DNA of 64,000 bases from the NCBI GenBank assembly GCA_012842745.1, contig DUSF01000044.1:1-64000 (forward strand), written 5' to 3'. This document shows positions 25,712-34,553 of the stretch, one piece after another. The notes under the pieces are model-generated. The model was not told where the DNA came from, searched no databases, and saw only the letters and a program-made list of their open reading frames with translations. This DNA comes from Bacillus sp. (in: firmicutes). Its GTDB lineage: Bacteria; Bacillota; Bacilli; Bacillales; Bacillaceae_J. The stretch's first letter is position 1; the number at the start of each line of letters is the position of its first letter. Position numbers and translations under genes: made by a program.

Positions 25712-27890
25712 AATTGTAATTATTGCTTGGGTGTTACTGTTAACATATGGGTTAAGCGGGCTGTCTGTCGGTTTATCAAAAGGAAATTATTATCTCGCTA
25801 AAGATTATTTTCAAACCGACCAATTTGAAACCACTTTTGATCGTTTTATCAATGATTTGTTGATATTTGAATTAAATAGTTTGACAAGGGAAGAAGTGAA
25901 AAAGCAGCTTACTGTTTCTACAGAGGAGATTAATGAGCACCGCTATCGCTACGGGAATTTAAATGAACAAATTACGAATATTAAGGGACAATATGAAGGG
26001 AAAATTCAAGATGCTTTAGCAGCTAAGAACGAAGAAGTTGCAAAGCTATACACTGAAGAACGTGACCAAAAAATTGCAGATATTACAAATAATTTTACTA
26101 GTGATGAGCATGTTCGACAGAAGGTTCTTAAGGAAAAAGAAGAGAAAGTTGACCATTACTTTGTTGAGTTGGAACGGAATCGCCAAGAGTTTTTAGCTTA
26201 TCAACATTCGTTTGTATACTACTTGAAAAACAGGAAAACAGGCGAAATCTATACGAATTTAAATGCAACAGAAGAAACAGCTGAACAAAAAATGACCAGT
26301 AAAAACATGGCATTTATTCGTACATACACGAACTTAACAACAAAAAATGATTACTATAATTTCGGTGATTACGGTATTGTTAATCCGATATTAGATAAAA
26401 ATGTTGCAACTTTTGAAGGGAAAATTGCTGTTCCAAAAACAGCTTCGCAAACGAATACGGTTTTAAATGATTACTATTATTTTAAACAAAATCAAATTGT
26501 CTATTACATTTATTCGTTAGCAGGAATCGCTGCGCTTCTACTAAGCTTATTTTTTTATAAAAATACAGCGATAATTCGAACGCTTAGATTTGAAAAGTTG
26601 CAGCCTTATTATAATAAGGTTCCAATTGATGTAAAAATAGTAGCCTTCTTGTTTACCTGTTTGCTTGCCTTTCTTTTTCTAAATGAAAGTTGGTTTTTTA
26701 GCTATTGGGAAAGTATGTACAGTCTATTGAAGGTTATTTTTTATTATTTATTTTGGTCTACAGTATTTCTTTCTCTAGCACTTGTGCAGGGGAAACTTCT
26801 TTTTGAAAGATATAAAGACCGTTCTAATTTAAAGAACGATATTAAAGAGGCATTCTTAATTAAAGCAAAGGAAGCAGTAAAGAGCGCTTTTTTAAATAGA
26901 CGTGTTGGCACCCAAATTTTCATTATTTTAGCTGTTGTGTATGCTTTTGGTTTAGGAGCCATCATTGTAGTGATGGAACCGGCTTTTATCATTATATATG
27001 GCGGATTGTTTCTCGTTATTGGCCTGCCACTTCTTATTTTAATCATGAAACGCACTGGTTATTTTAATCAAATTATCAAAAATACAAGTGAGTTAGCTAG
27101 CGGAAATTTCGAACCTGATCTGCCGATTGTAGGCAAATCTGTATTAGCAAAGCTTGCAGAGAATATTAATACGTTAAAATACGGTGTAAAAGCATCACAA
27201 AAAGAGCAAGCAAAAAGTGAACGTTTGAAAACAGAACTGATTACAAATGTCAGCCATGATTTACGGACACCATTAACTTCAATTATTACTTACACAGAGC
27301 TGTTAAAAACGCCAGAGCTTTCCGGTGATGAGCGGGATTCCTATATTGAAATCATCGACCGCAAATCTAAGCGCTTAAAGGTTTTGATTGACGATTTATT
27401 TGAGGCTTCAAAAATGGCGAGCGGCAATATTGAGTTACTAAAAGAAAAGGTAGATTTAGGGCAGTTATTGCAGCAGGCTTTAGCGGAATACGACGAAAAA
27501 ATCGCTGAATCAACATTGCAGTTTCGAATTGCGACACCTGATGCGCCAGTTTATGCAATAGTCGATGGACAAAAAATGTGGCGCGTCTTCGATAATGTCA
27601 TTGGAAACATTTTGAAATATGCGCTTGAAAACACGAGAGTCTATATTTCAATGAAGCAAACAGGAGAAAAGGTCGAAATCTCTTTTAAAAATATTGCAAA
27701 ATACGAGCTTGGCGGTGATGTCAATGAGTTATTTGAACGCTTTAAGCGCGGTGATGTATCCCGGCATACGGAAGGATCTGGCCTTGGTTTAGCAATTGCA
27801 AAATCGATAGTTGACCTCCATGGTGGGGAATTAGAAATGGATGTTGATGGTGACTTATTTAAGGTTACGATTATGTTGGAAACAAAATAA
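25689..27890 (+). CDS. Sensor histidine kinase, partner of the 25-kb regulator
   Basis: 733 residues. One helix at 7-25 is followed by an extracytoplasmic region of about 250 residues, predicted to be rich in helix and charge with a coiled-coil character around residues 75-165. Then about five helices (280-460) lead to a HisKA domain with His523 in NVSHDLRTPLTSIITYTE and a HATPase domain ending [18 protein letters not shown]. The start is TTG 25689, with AAAGGTGG 8 bases upstream inside the regulator gene. The large N-terminal sensor plus multi-helix arrangement is unusual among VanS-like kinases; the signal is unknown. Confidence 0.9.
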   Translation: MAIKWKSKIVIIAWVLLLTYGLSGLSVGLSKGNYYLAKDYFQTDQFETTFDRFINDLLIFELNSLTREEVKKQLTVSTEEINEHRYRYGNLNEQITNIKGQYEGKIQDALAAKNEEVAKLYTEERDQKIADITNNFTSDEHVRQKVLKEKEEKVDHYFVELERNRQEFLAYQHSFVYYLKNRKTGEIYTNLNATEETAEQKMTSKNMAFIRTYTNLTTKNDYYNFGDYGIVNPILDKNVATFEGKIAVPKTASQTNTVLNDYYYFKQNQIVYYIYSLAGIAALLLSLFFYKNTAIIRTLRFEKLQPYYNKVPIDVKIVAFLFTCLLAFLFLNESWFFSYWESMYSLLKVIFYYLFWSTVFLSLALVQGKLLFERYKDRSNLKNDIKEAFLIKAKEAVKSAFLNRRVGTQIFIILAVVYAFGLGAIIVVMEPAFIIIYGGLFLVIGLPLLILIMKRTGYFNQIIKNTSELASGNFEPDLPIVGKSVLAKLAENINTLKYGVKASQKEQAKSERLKTELITNVSHDLRTPLTSIITYTELLKTPELSGDERDSYIEIIDRKSKRLKVLIDDLFEASKMASGNIELLKEKVDLGQLLQQALAEYDEKIAESTLQFRIATPDAPVYAIVDGQKMWRVFDNVIGNILKYALENTRVYISMKQTGEKVEISFKNIAKYELGGDVNELFERFKRGDVSRHTEGSGLGLAIAKSIVDLHGGELEMDVDGDLFKVTIMLETK

Positions 27891-27949
27891 TTTGATTAAC
27901 ATCAGGAAATTGGATAAATAGACAAAGCCTTAGGGTATATTACAAACAA

Positions 27950-27965
27950 TGTTCCACATGAAACG
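27950..27965. promoter_or_regulatory. Degenerate parS-like site
   Basis: TGTTCCACATGAAACG matches the Spo0J/ParB site TGTTTCACGTGAAACA at 13 of 16 positions. One of its differences (the C at position 5) occurs in accepted B. subtilis sites; the central A for G breaks the palindrome. It lies in the intergenic gap before the sulfatase gene. Confidence 0.35.
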
Positions 27966-27977
27966 TCATTTTATTGC

Positions 27978-28023
27978 ACAAGCCGATTTATTACGACCAC
28001 TTTAGGGGCGAAAATCGGCTTGT
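27978..28023 (+). promoter_or_regulatory. Leader hairpin before the LTA-synthase-family gene
   Basis: Perfect 12-bp arms (27978-27989 with 28012-28023) enclose a 22-base loop, 33 bases before the TTG start and with no T run after. It is therefore not a classical terminator; a leader RNA structure or protein site is more likely. It may also help end the upstream kinase transcript. Confidence 0.5.
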
Positions 28024-28055
28024 GAACATTTCAATACTAATGAGGATGATTCATT

Positions 28056-29942
28056 TTGGTCAAAAGAAAAGATGCAAGTAAAGAAAGAAAAGATAGCATC
28101 GCCATAAGAATCGCAAAAATATTGTATACCCTTTTATTTGCAGCAGCTGTAGCGGGAGCTTTATTAATCTGTACAGAAACGTTTGTTCGTGGTGATTTCT
28201 TTGAGGCAAAAAAGTGGATGGCAGCTCACTACAATCCCTTTATTTTAAACTATATAATCTTGTTTGTATTTTTCCTTTTGTTTTTAGGGCTGTTTAATGA
28301 TTTATTATTTAGCACTTTTGCGTTTACGGCTTTTATTTTTGTTTTAAGCTATATCGAAAGATATAAGGTTATGTTTTTAGGTGAAAATTTATACCCATGG
28401 GATGTATTGCTTTATCAGCAGTTATTCAACTTATTGCCAGAGCTTATCAAAGAGGTAAACAAAGAGATGGCGCTGATTGCAGCTATCGGAGCCGTACTAA
28501 TGATGGCGGCGCTTATTTTTATTAAGAACAAAATAAAGTTTGTCGTATGTAGACTCAGTCTTTTGAACAGGCTTGCGTTGATTGTTGGAACTGCTGGGTT
28601 AATCGTTTCTTTCTTCCTATATAGTTCAACGCCATTAAAACATCTGTTTGATTCATTGCAAATTACGAATATGAACTGGAATCAGGAAACGAATTACAAA
28701 ATAAACGGCTTTGTCCTCAGCTTTGTTTTAAATACGGAAAGTGCGCTCATTTTCCCACCAAAAGGATATGGAAAAGAAAATATAACGAATATTGTCAAAG
28801 ACCTAAGTGCGAAATTGCCACCAGAGGTGCCAAAGAAAACGTTAAAACGGAACCCCAATATTATTTTTATTATGAACGAATCGTTCTGGGATCCTACCCA
28901 ATTACAATCGGTTACATTAAGTGAGGATCCAATGCCAACGGTTAGGAAAAATCAAGTCGGCTGGCTTCTTTCACCACAGTTTGGCGGAGGTACCGCCAAT
29001 ATTGAATTCGAGGCTTTAACTGGCCTCAATGTTTCATTTTTGCCAACTGGCTCGATTGCCTACCAGCAATTTATAAACCGACCGCTTCCATCACTAGCAA
29101 CGGTGTTAAAAGAACAAGGCTATGAGGCGACAGCAATCCACCCGTATTACAATTGGTTTTGGAATCGCGAGAATGTTTATAATTATATGGGCTTCAATGA
29201 ATTTATTAGTTTAGATCACTTTAAGGGTGCTGCATACCGCGGCCCTTATATTTCTGATCAAGAAGTAAGCAAAAAAATTATTAACAAAATAGAGGCAACG
29301 GAAAAGCCTGACTTTATTTATGCAGTTACGATGCAAAACCATGGCCCATACGAAAAAAATCGCTATAAAGGCGCTAAAATAAAAATCGAAGATAAGAATT
29401 TGTCCGATGAAGCCCGCTATACATTGGAATCCTATACTCAAGGTGTTGTTGAAGCAGATGAAGCACTTTATGAGCTTATTCGGCATTATGAAAAATCAGA
29501 AGAACCGACGATAATCATTTTTTATGGAGACCATTTACCGTTTTTAGGTGCATACTATTTGGCCTATAAAGAAGCGGGGTTTGTAAATGATAACGAAGAT
29601 AAATGGTCGCTTGGAGACTATCATAAAATGAGAACGACGCCATTAGTTATATGGGACAATTTTTCGAATAAAAAATCTGAACTTCCAAGCATAAGCCCAT
29701 CATTCCTAGCACCGCATATTTTTAATTTAGCGCAAATCCAAAAGCCATTGTACTATCGATTCTTGGAGGAGTTTAATAAACAAATGCCAGGCTTTACCGC
29801 AGCCATTAAAAATGATGCGAACGGTCATTTGTATAAAGAAACGCCGGAAGCAGTGAAGCCGCTTGAGGATACTTATTTGCACCTGCAATATGATTTGTTG
29901 TTTGGGAAACAGTATGGGATAAAAGCTTTGTTTGACGGTTAA
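28056..29942 (+). CDS. LTA-synthase-family membrane sulfatase/phosphoglycerol transferase
   Basis: 628 residues. Four or five N-terminal helices (about 23-190) precede an extracellular sulfatase-fold domain from residue 260. The metal-binding start NPNIIFIMNESFWDP and the nucleophile region FGGGTANIEFEALTG (catalytic Thr) match the LtaS/MdoB alkaline-phosphatase superfamily; TMQNHGPYEKNRY and FYGDHLPFLGAYY supply further metal ligands. Such enzymes move phosphoglycerol onto lipoteichoic acid or other glycans. The start is TTG 28056, the only well-placed codon behind GAGGATG. It is larger on the helical side than a classical LtaS, so the exact acceptor is uncertain. Monocistronic, followed by a bidirectional terminator. 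Confidence 0.87.
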   Translation: MVKRKDASKERKDSIAIRIAKILYTLLFAAAVAGALLICTETFVRGDFFEAKKWMAAHYNPFILNYIILFVFFLLFLGLFNDLLFSTFAFTAFIFVLSYIERYKVMFLGENLYPWDVLLYQQLFNLLPELIKEVNKEMALIAAIGAVLMMAALIFIKNKIKFVVCRLSLLNRLALIVGTAGLIVSFFLYSSTPLKHLFDSLQITNMNWNQETNYKINGFVLSFVLNTESALIFPPKGYGKENITNIVKDLSAKLPPEVPKKTLKRNPNIIFIMNESFWDPTQLQSVTLSEDPMPTVRKNQVGWLLSPQFGGGTANIEFEALTGLNVSFLPTGSIAYQQFINRPLPSLATVLKEQGYEATAIHPYYNWFWNRENVYNYMGFNEFISLDHFKGAAYRGPYISDQEVSKKIINKIEATEKPDFIYAVTMQNHGPYEKNRYKGAKIKIEDKNLSDEARYTLESYTQGVVEADEALYELIRHYEKSEEPTIIIFYGDHLPFLGAYYLAYKEAGFVNDNEDKWSLGDYHKMRTTPLVIWDNFSNKKSELPSISPSFLAPHIFNLAQIQKPLYYRFLEEFNKQMPGFTAAIKNDANGHLYKETPEAVKPLEDTYLHLQYDLLFGKQYGIKALFDG

Positions 29943-29972
29943 GGGGAATAGCACACTATCTATAAGCGATAC

Positions 29973-30004
29973 AAAAAAGGTGAGTGTTAAGCCACTCACC
30001 TTTT
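29973..30004. terminator. Bidirectional terminator
   Basis: AAAAAAGGTGAGTG / CACTCACCTTTT stem with A and T tracts, shared by the sulfatase gene (+) and the YckD-like gene (-). Confidence 0.9.
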
Positions 30005-30320
30005 AATCATCATCTTTGTCTTTATGGCAATGACGCGGCATATAGCCCTTTTCCTTCATCATTTTAGCTTTCTCTTGCAGTTTGGCCTTGATTTTGTCGC
30101 CTTGCTCCTTTGTCATTACACCGAATTCAACATGTTTATCAATCAATTTAAGTTTCTTTTCAAAAATTTCCTGGTGAATTTTAGCAAGCTCCCTTTTTTG
30201 CGCCTTTGTTAGCTCCACCTTTGGCTCGGGATTATCAGCCACCTCATTTTCCGCCCATGCGGGAATTGCCAAACCAAGTGTCAAAAATAGCACACTCAAC
30301 AAAAACATAAACTTTTTCAT
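30003..30320 (-). CDS. YckD-like secreted protein (DUF2680)
   Basis: 105 residues with a signal peptide (KKFMFLLSVLFLTLGLAIPA, cleavage after AWA) followed by a lysine-rich helical domain: LTKAQKRELAKIHQEIFEKK and FGVMTKEQGDKIKAKL. This is the DUF2680/YckD pattern of small secreted Bacillus proteins with unknown role. A His-Cys-His run near the end (MPRHCHKDKD) could bind metal, which is an inference. ATG 30320 is chosen, with AGGGGG 9 bases upstream; an in-frame Met at 30350 lacks a site. Confidence 0.78.
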   Translation of the reverse strand: MKKFMFLLSVLFLTLGLAIPAWAENEVADNPEPKVELTKAQKRELAKIHQEIFEKKLKLIDKHVEFGVMTKEQGDKIKAKLQEKAKMMKEKGYMPRHCHKDKDDD

Positions 30321-30400
30321 GAGAAAAAACCCCCTATTCATATTTTTCATTGTTAATATGTAACAGAGGGGATGGTTTTATCCGTATTTCGTAAAAGTTT

Positions 30401-31543
30401 TCAAATGTCTTCATATGCAGCCTTTATTTTTAAAATTTCATCCAAGTTATTTAAAAATATATCAACAAGTTTTGGATCGAAATGGTGCCCGCGTTCCTCT
30501 TTAAAAAGATTTATAATTCGCTCCAGTTCCCAAGCCTTTTTATAATATCGATCACTGGCAAGGGCATCAAATACATCAGCAATAGCCGTAATTCGACCAT
30601 ATATATGGATTTGCTCCCCCTTTTTGCCATTAGGATAGCCTGTTCCATTCCATTTTTCATGATGTTCATGGGCGATAATCGCCGCTGCTTGAAGAATATG
30701 CCTTTTTGATTTTTCCAAAAGTTTGTAGCCAATTGTTGCATGTGATTGCATAATTGCAAATTCTTCTTCCGTTAACCGACTAGGTTTTTTTAAAATTTCA
30801 TCTGGAATGGCAACTTTGCCGATATCATGCATTGGTGATGCCATTTTGATTAGTTCTGCTTCTGCTTCAGACATTCCAAGTCCCATTGCCAAAATCTTTG
30901 AGTATTCGGCGACACGCTTGACATGATTCCCTGTTTCTTTCGAGCGGCTTTCGCCAATTTCCCCCATTGTAAAGATAATTTCTTTTTGTGTTTCTTCAAT
31001 TTCATGGAGGAGCATGGCTGATTCTAGTGCTTTTCCCGTATAAGTAGCGGCAAGTTCTAAATATTTTAAATCCTGATCAGAAAAAATACTTGCCGATGTC
31101 ATTTTATTAATAGCCTGATAGCAGCCAATGATTTCCCCCTGCTGGTTTTTTATCGGAATAACAAGGATGGACTTCGTTCGATAGCCGGTTTGTTTATCAA
31201 CATTTTGATTAAAGCGATCATCTTCATAGGCATCATCAATAATAATGGAGCGGCCAGTCAAAACAGCATAACCTGCTAATCCGTTATAAACAGGCATTTC
31301 AATTCTGTCGACACCATGTGCCACCTTTGTCCATAATGCCTCCGCATCTTTATTATATAACCACACTGTGCAACGATCGGAAATAATGAGCTCCCGTCCC
31401 ATATCAGCCATTAGCATTAGTAAACGATCTAAATCTTTTTCATTGGAAATTTTCGCAACGTAATGAAAAATAACCTCAAGCAACTCATTAGGCTCTAATT
31501 CTTTTCTAAATTTGGATGAGCCAAATTCCGTACTTTGTCCCAT
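30401..31543 (-). CDS. GAF and HD-GYP domain cyclic-di-GMP phosphodiesterase
   Basis: 380 residues, cytosolic. An N-terminal GAF domain (about 25-180; VWLYNKDAEALWTKVAHGV, GLAGYAVLTGRSIIIDDAY) is joined by a helix to an HD-GYP domain. The catalytic HD pair is in SPMHDIGKVAIPDEIL, and the GYP motif reads HHEKWNGTGYPNG; both are intact. HD-GYP enzymes hydrolyse c-di-GMP to GMP. With the EAL protein at 10.4 kb this makes two c-di-GMP-degrading proteins in the window and no intact GGDEF cyclase. Divergent from the NHL-repeat gene. Confidence 0.9.
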   Translation of the reverse strand: MGQSTEFGSSKFRKELEPNELLEVIFHYVAKISNEKDLDRLLMLMADMGRELIISDRCTVWLYNKDAEALWTKVAHGVDRIEMPVYNGLAGYAVLTGRSIIIDDAYEDDRFNQNVDKQTGYRTKSILVIPIKNQQGEIIGCYQAINKMTSASIFSDQDLKYLELAATYTGKALESAMLLHEIEETQKEIIFTMGEIGESRSKETGNHVKRVAEYSKILAMGLGMSEAEAELIKMASPMHDIGKVAIPDEILKKPSRLTEEEFAIMQSHATIGYKLLEKSKRHILQAAAIIAHEHHEKWNGTGYPNGKKGEQIHIYGRITAIADVFDALASDRYYKKAWELERIINLFKEERGHHFDPKLVDIFLNNLDEILKIKAAYEDI

Positions 31544-31696
31544 GGTTCAACACCTCAATTTAAGAGTAATCTAATAATTCATACATGTTAAGTATTTCTT
31601 TAAAAAAATTAGATTTTGTGGCACTTATTGCCAATATAGTAGTATTTATGTTAATTTTAAAATAAGTTAAGTAATCTTATAAAAAAGGTGATAATT

Positions 31697-33190
31697 ATGG
31701 AGAAAAAGCATTGGAAACGACTGATAGTGGCTGGGTTGATAAGTTTAACCGTTGCCTTTCAAACATCTGTTTCATTTGCTGCTTATAAGCCGGGTGAAGT
31801 TGTTACAAAAGCAGGCACTGGTGAGTTAGGGTATAAAGACGGTGCATCAGCGGCTGCGAAGTTTCACTTACCTTCAGTTGCAGTAGAGGCAGAGGATGGC
31901 ATGATTTATGTTTCAGATACGGAGAATCATAGAATAAGAGTGATTACTCCAAAAAATGAGGTAAATACATATGCGGGAACTACAAATGAAACAGATCAAT
32001 ATGGCTTTCAAGTTGGCGGCTATAAAGATGATGAACGTTTAAAAGCAATGTTCAATGCGCCGAAAGGCCTTGCTTTATCAAAAGAAGGTTTTTTGTTTGT
32101 TGTTGACTCAGGCAATAATGCAGTAAGAGTGATTTATAAAGATGGTGTAGTGAATACAATTACAAAGGACTTAAACGGCCCAACAGATATTGTTATTGGA
32201 AATGATGGACAATTAATCGTCAGCGATACACTTAATCACCGCATCGTCGAAATAACAGAACAAGGGAAGATTTCCGTTCTTGCTGGCGGTGGCTATAGCA
32301 AGGATGGAGAATGGCTGATTGGCAGTTTTGCAGATGGTAAGGGAGATGCTGCAAAGTTTAACGAACCAACTGGCTTGGCCATAGATGCTGAGGGCAACTT
32401 GTATGTTGCAGATACAGGTAACCAAAGAATTAGGAAAATTGATGCAGCTGGTAATGTAACAACTTTTGCTGGGATAGGCTCTAGTAAAATGGATGGGACG
32501 AGCTATATCAGTGGAGGCTTTTTAAATGGCAACAAAACAAATGCCCAATTTAATTTTCCTTCCAGTTTAGCGTTTGATCAAAACGGAAATTTATTTGTGG
32601 CAGATACATTAAACCATATCATTCGGGTTGTAACAGTAAATGGAACGGTAGAAACAGTTGCTGGTATTGCTGGTGAAAGCGGCAATAAAATCGGTCCAGA
32701 AACAAATGCCCAATTTGACAGGCCTGTTGGTGTAACCGTTTTGAAGAATGGTAAATTGCTAATTGTTGATCAGCTGAATAATAAAGTACGAGAACTAAGT
32801 TGGTATGGTCTACCTGCTAATATAAAGGGAAGCCAAACAACGATTCATGTCGTTTACAAAAATAGTCTTATTGATTTTAAGGATGCAGCGCCTAAGGTCA
32901 TTAATGGGCGTACGTTAATCCCGTTAAGAACCGTTTCTGCAACATTTGGCTACAAAGTAGATTGGAATGAAGCAACCGAAGAAATCGCTATTCAAAATGG
33001 TGATCAAACAGTCACGTTAAAAGTTGGCGATGTCGTTGTAAAAAAAGGGAATCATCAGTTTACATTAGATATTGCACCTGAAATTGAAAAGGCATCGAAC
33101 AGAACTTATGTCCCATTACGCTTTATTGCAGAGGCCTTTAATTTGCAGGTGGATTGGTTAAGTGATGAGCGTGTAGTATTAATTAGGTAA
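31697..33190 (+). CDS. Secreted NHL-repeat protein with C-terminal copper-amine-oxidase-N-like domain
   Basis: About 497 residues. A signal peptide ends near SFAAYKPG, then five or six NHL beta-propeller repeats (residues 30-375; VSDTENHRIRVIT, VADTGNQRIRKIDAAGNV, VADTLNHIIRVVT), each opening with a K-x-x-x-P-x-G/S-hA-type strand. The final 110 residues (LIDFKDAAPKVINGRTLIPL, NRTYVPLRFIAEAFN) match the Cu-amine-oxidase N1 fold common on Firmicute surface proteins and thought to bind cell wall. No catalytic oxidase domain is present. GTG 31688 lies in the ribosome site; ATG 31697 is better spaced from AAAAAAGGTG. Confidence 0.87.
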   Translation: MEKKHWKRLIVAGLISLTVAFQTSVSFAAYKPGEVVTKAGTGELGYKDGASAAAKFHLPSVAVEAEDGMIYVSDTENHRIRVITPKNEVNTYAGTTNETDQYGFQVGGYKDDERLKAMFNAPKGLALSKEGFLFVVDSGNNAVRVIYKDGVVNTITKDLNGPTDIVIGNDGQLIVSDTLNHRIVEITEQGKISVLAGGGYSKDGEWLIGSFADGKGDAAKFNEPTGLAIDAEGNLYVADTGNQRIRKIDAAGNVTTFAGIGSSKMDGTSYISGGFLNGNKTNAQFNFPSSLAFDQNGNLFVADTLNHIIRVVTVNGTVETVAGIAGESGNKIGPETNAQFDRPVGVTVLKNGKLLIVDQLNNKVRELSWYGLPANIKGSQTTIHVVYKNSLIDFKDAAPKVINGRTLIPLRTVSATFGYKVDWNEATEEIAIQNGDQTVTLKVGDVVVKKGNHQFTLDIAPEIEKASNRTYVPLRFIAEAFNLQVDWLSDERVVLIR

Positions 33191-33264
33191 TGAAACGAAG
33201 TTTTATTTTCATCCATGGTTGAGTACGTCAGCCTATGGAGGGTTCGAATGAGAGGGGTTTATTG

Positions 33265-33609
33265 GTGAGTCCATTTGACATATTATTACTTGGTCATTTA
33301 ATAGGTGATTATTTATTTCAAACGAGCTGGATGGCGGCCAACAAGGCAAAAAATTGGGCTGCCCTTCTCACTCATTCATTCGTTTATACTCTAGCGGTAG
33401 GAATAGTCGCCTGGTTTGGTTTTGGTGGGCTTTCAATATGGGGTCTTTTGCTCGTTTTCGGATTACATGTCTTTTTGGATCGGCGCACCTTTGTTGCTTG
33501 GTGGGTTCGAACCGTTATGACGTCAACAGGAAAAGAATCATGTTGGTTAAGCATTGTTGTTGATCAAGTGTTTCATTTAATTGTGTTGGTGATTGCGTTG
33601 CAAATATAG
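33265..33609 (+). CDS. DUF3307 membrane protein
   Basis: About 114 residues with three to four hydrophobic segments. The N-terminus LLLGHLIGDYLFQTSWMAAN, with its His-Asp-Gln pattern, is the signature of DUF3307 proteins, followed by KAKNWAALLTHSFVYTL. The role of the family is unknown; in other bacteria it is often beside phage or SatD-like genes, but nothing of that kind is nearby. GTG 33265 is chosen because GAGAGGGG lies 7 bases upstream; an ATG at 33235 has no site. Confidence 0.72.
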   Translation: MSPFDILLLGHLIGDYLFQTSWMAANKAKNWAALLTHSFVYTLAVGIVAWFGFGGLSIWGLLLVFGLHVFLDRRTFVAWWVRTVMTSTGKESCWLSIVVDQVFHLIVLVIALQI

Positions 33610-33644
33610 TAAAAGAGTGAAAAGTGGAGTTTTGTTGATTTTGT

Positions 33645-33692
33645 AAATAACCGACTACCAAATGGAGCAATTTTGGGGTCGGTTATTTTTCT
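33645..33692 (+). terminator. Rho-independent terminator
   Basis: AAATAACCGAC / GTCGGTTATTT arms across a 22-base loop, followed by Ts. Ends the DUF3307 gene and isolates the toxin-antitoxin module. Confidence 0.8.
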
Positions 33693-33746
33693 TTGTAATG
33701 TTCGCTAGTATCGGGAATCTACCTAATATGTTAAAATAATCATATA

Positions 33747-33760
33747 TTATAACGTTATAA
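33747..33760. promoter_or_regulatory. Palindromic operator candidate of the toxin-antitoxin pair
   Basis: TTATAACGTTATAA is a perfect 14-bp palindrome 53 bases before the antitoxin start. AbrB-type antitoxins usually repress their own promoter, and this is the only symmetrical element in the short intergenic region. Confidence 0.5.
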
Positions 33761-33812
33761 CGGTAATAAGTTGTGTCAATTAGGAATATACTAGTAAAGG
33801 GGAGAGTTCAGG

Positions 33813-34079
33813 ATGGCGGTGATTGAAGTGGAAAGAAAAGTAACTAAAATCGGTAATAGCCTAGGTATTACACTTCCACAAGAAATTTTAGAACATTTAA
33901 AGGTGAAACAAGGGGACGAAATCCAGTTTCAATTAGAGGAAAATGGGAGAGTCTCATTTAAGAAAAAGCAGCATTTAAATCTTGAAGCACTTGACGGAAT
34001 AGACCAGGACTTTTTGGACGGAATAAAAGATTTATTTGACAACTATGACCAAACGCTTCGAAATCTCGTCAATCGGTAA
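33813..34079 (+). CDS. AbrB/MazE-type antitoxin
   Basis: 88 residues. Residues 5-50 form a SpoVT-AbrB swapped-hairpin domain (VTKIGNSLGITLPQEILEHL, VKQGDEIQFQL). The C-terminal 35 residues (LDGIDQDFLDGIKDLFDNYD) are acidic and probably disordered until bound to the toxin. GGGGAGAG lies before the ATG. The stop codon overlaps the toxin start by one base. The AbrB type of antitoxin is usual for MazF or VapC toxins, whereas the partner here is a Doc/Fic protein. Confidence 0.88.
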   Translation: MAVIEVERKVTKIGNSLGITLPQEILEHLKVKQGDEIQFQLEENGRVSFKKKQHLNLEALDGIDQDFLDGIKDLFDNYDQTLRNLVNR

Positions 34080-34498
34080 TGGAAAGTATGATAAGATATT
34101 TAACCGAAAAAGAAGTTATCCTAATCAACGCTTTAGTCATTAGAAGATATTCACCTAAAGAACAAATAGGTGTGAAGCTGCCTGAGTTGCTGAATAGTGC
34201 TGTATATAGGCCGCAACAAAGCCTTTTCGAAAATGAGGCTTACCCTACAATATGGTTAAAAGCAGCTGCCTTATTTGAAAGCCTTGCAAAAAAACATTCA
34301 TTTCATAATGCCAATAAACGAACAGCTTTTGCAAGCATGAAACAATTTCTGTGGTTGAATGGTTATACATTAACGGCATCTGAAACAGAAGCAGAAGACT
34401 TTACAGTTCATATTGTAGTTACGAAACCCAGTATTCCATTGCAACAAATTGCTGATTGGATTGAAGGGAATAGTATTGGAAGAAAGAAGGAGAGTTAA
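34079..34498 (+). CDS. Doc-type Fic toxin
   Basis: 139 residues with the Doc core motif HSFHNANKRTAF (His73 to Arg81), matching HxFxxANKR, inside an all-helical Fic fold with the usual helix LWLNGYTL downstream. The flap region of Doc proteins (NSAVYRPQQSLFENEAYPTI) is present. Doc proteins phosphorylate EF-Tu at a conserved Thr and stop translation; here the same action is inferred, not shown. Translation starts at ATG 34079, overlapping the antitoxin stop, so expression is coupled to it. Confidence 0.88.
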   Translation: MESMIRYLTEKEVILINALVIRRYSPKEQIGVKLPELLNSAVYRPQQSLFENEAYPTIWLKAAALFESLAKKHSFHNANKRTAFASMKQFLWLNGYTLTASETEAEDFTVHIVVTKPSIPLQQIADWIEGNSIGRKKES

Positions 34499-34523
34499 TC
34501 ATTTGTGATTACTCTCCTTTTTT
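34487..34523 (+). terminator. Terminator after the toxin gene
   Basis: AAGGAGAGTTAATCA / TGATTACTCTCCTT stem overlapping the last doc codons, followed by a T run. Confidence 0.85.
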
Positions 34524-34553
34524 AGTAAGCATTTATAAATAGTATTAAAATAC

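Noticed and set aside
31619..31634. Possible sigma-54 promoter (TGGCAC...GCC) upstream of the NHL gene
   Set aside because: The GG and GC elements are 8 rather than 10 bases apart, and the TTGC half is incomplete. No sigma-54 activator gene is nearby. The resemblance comes from a small TGGC/GCCA inverted repeat.
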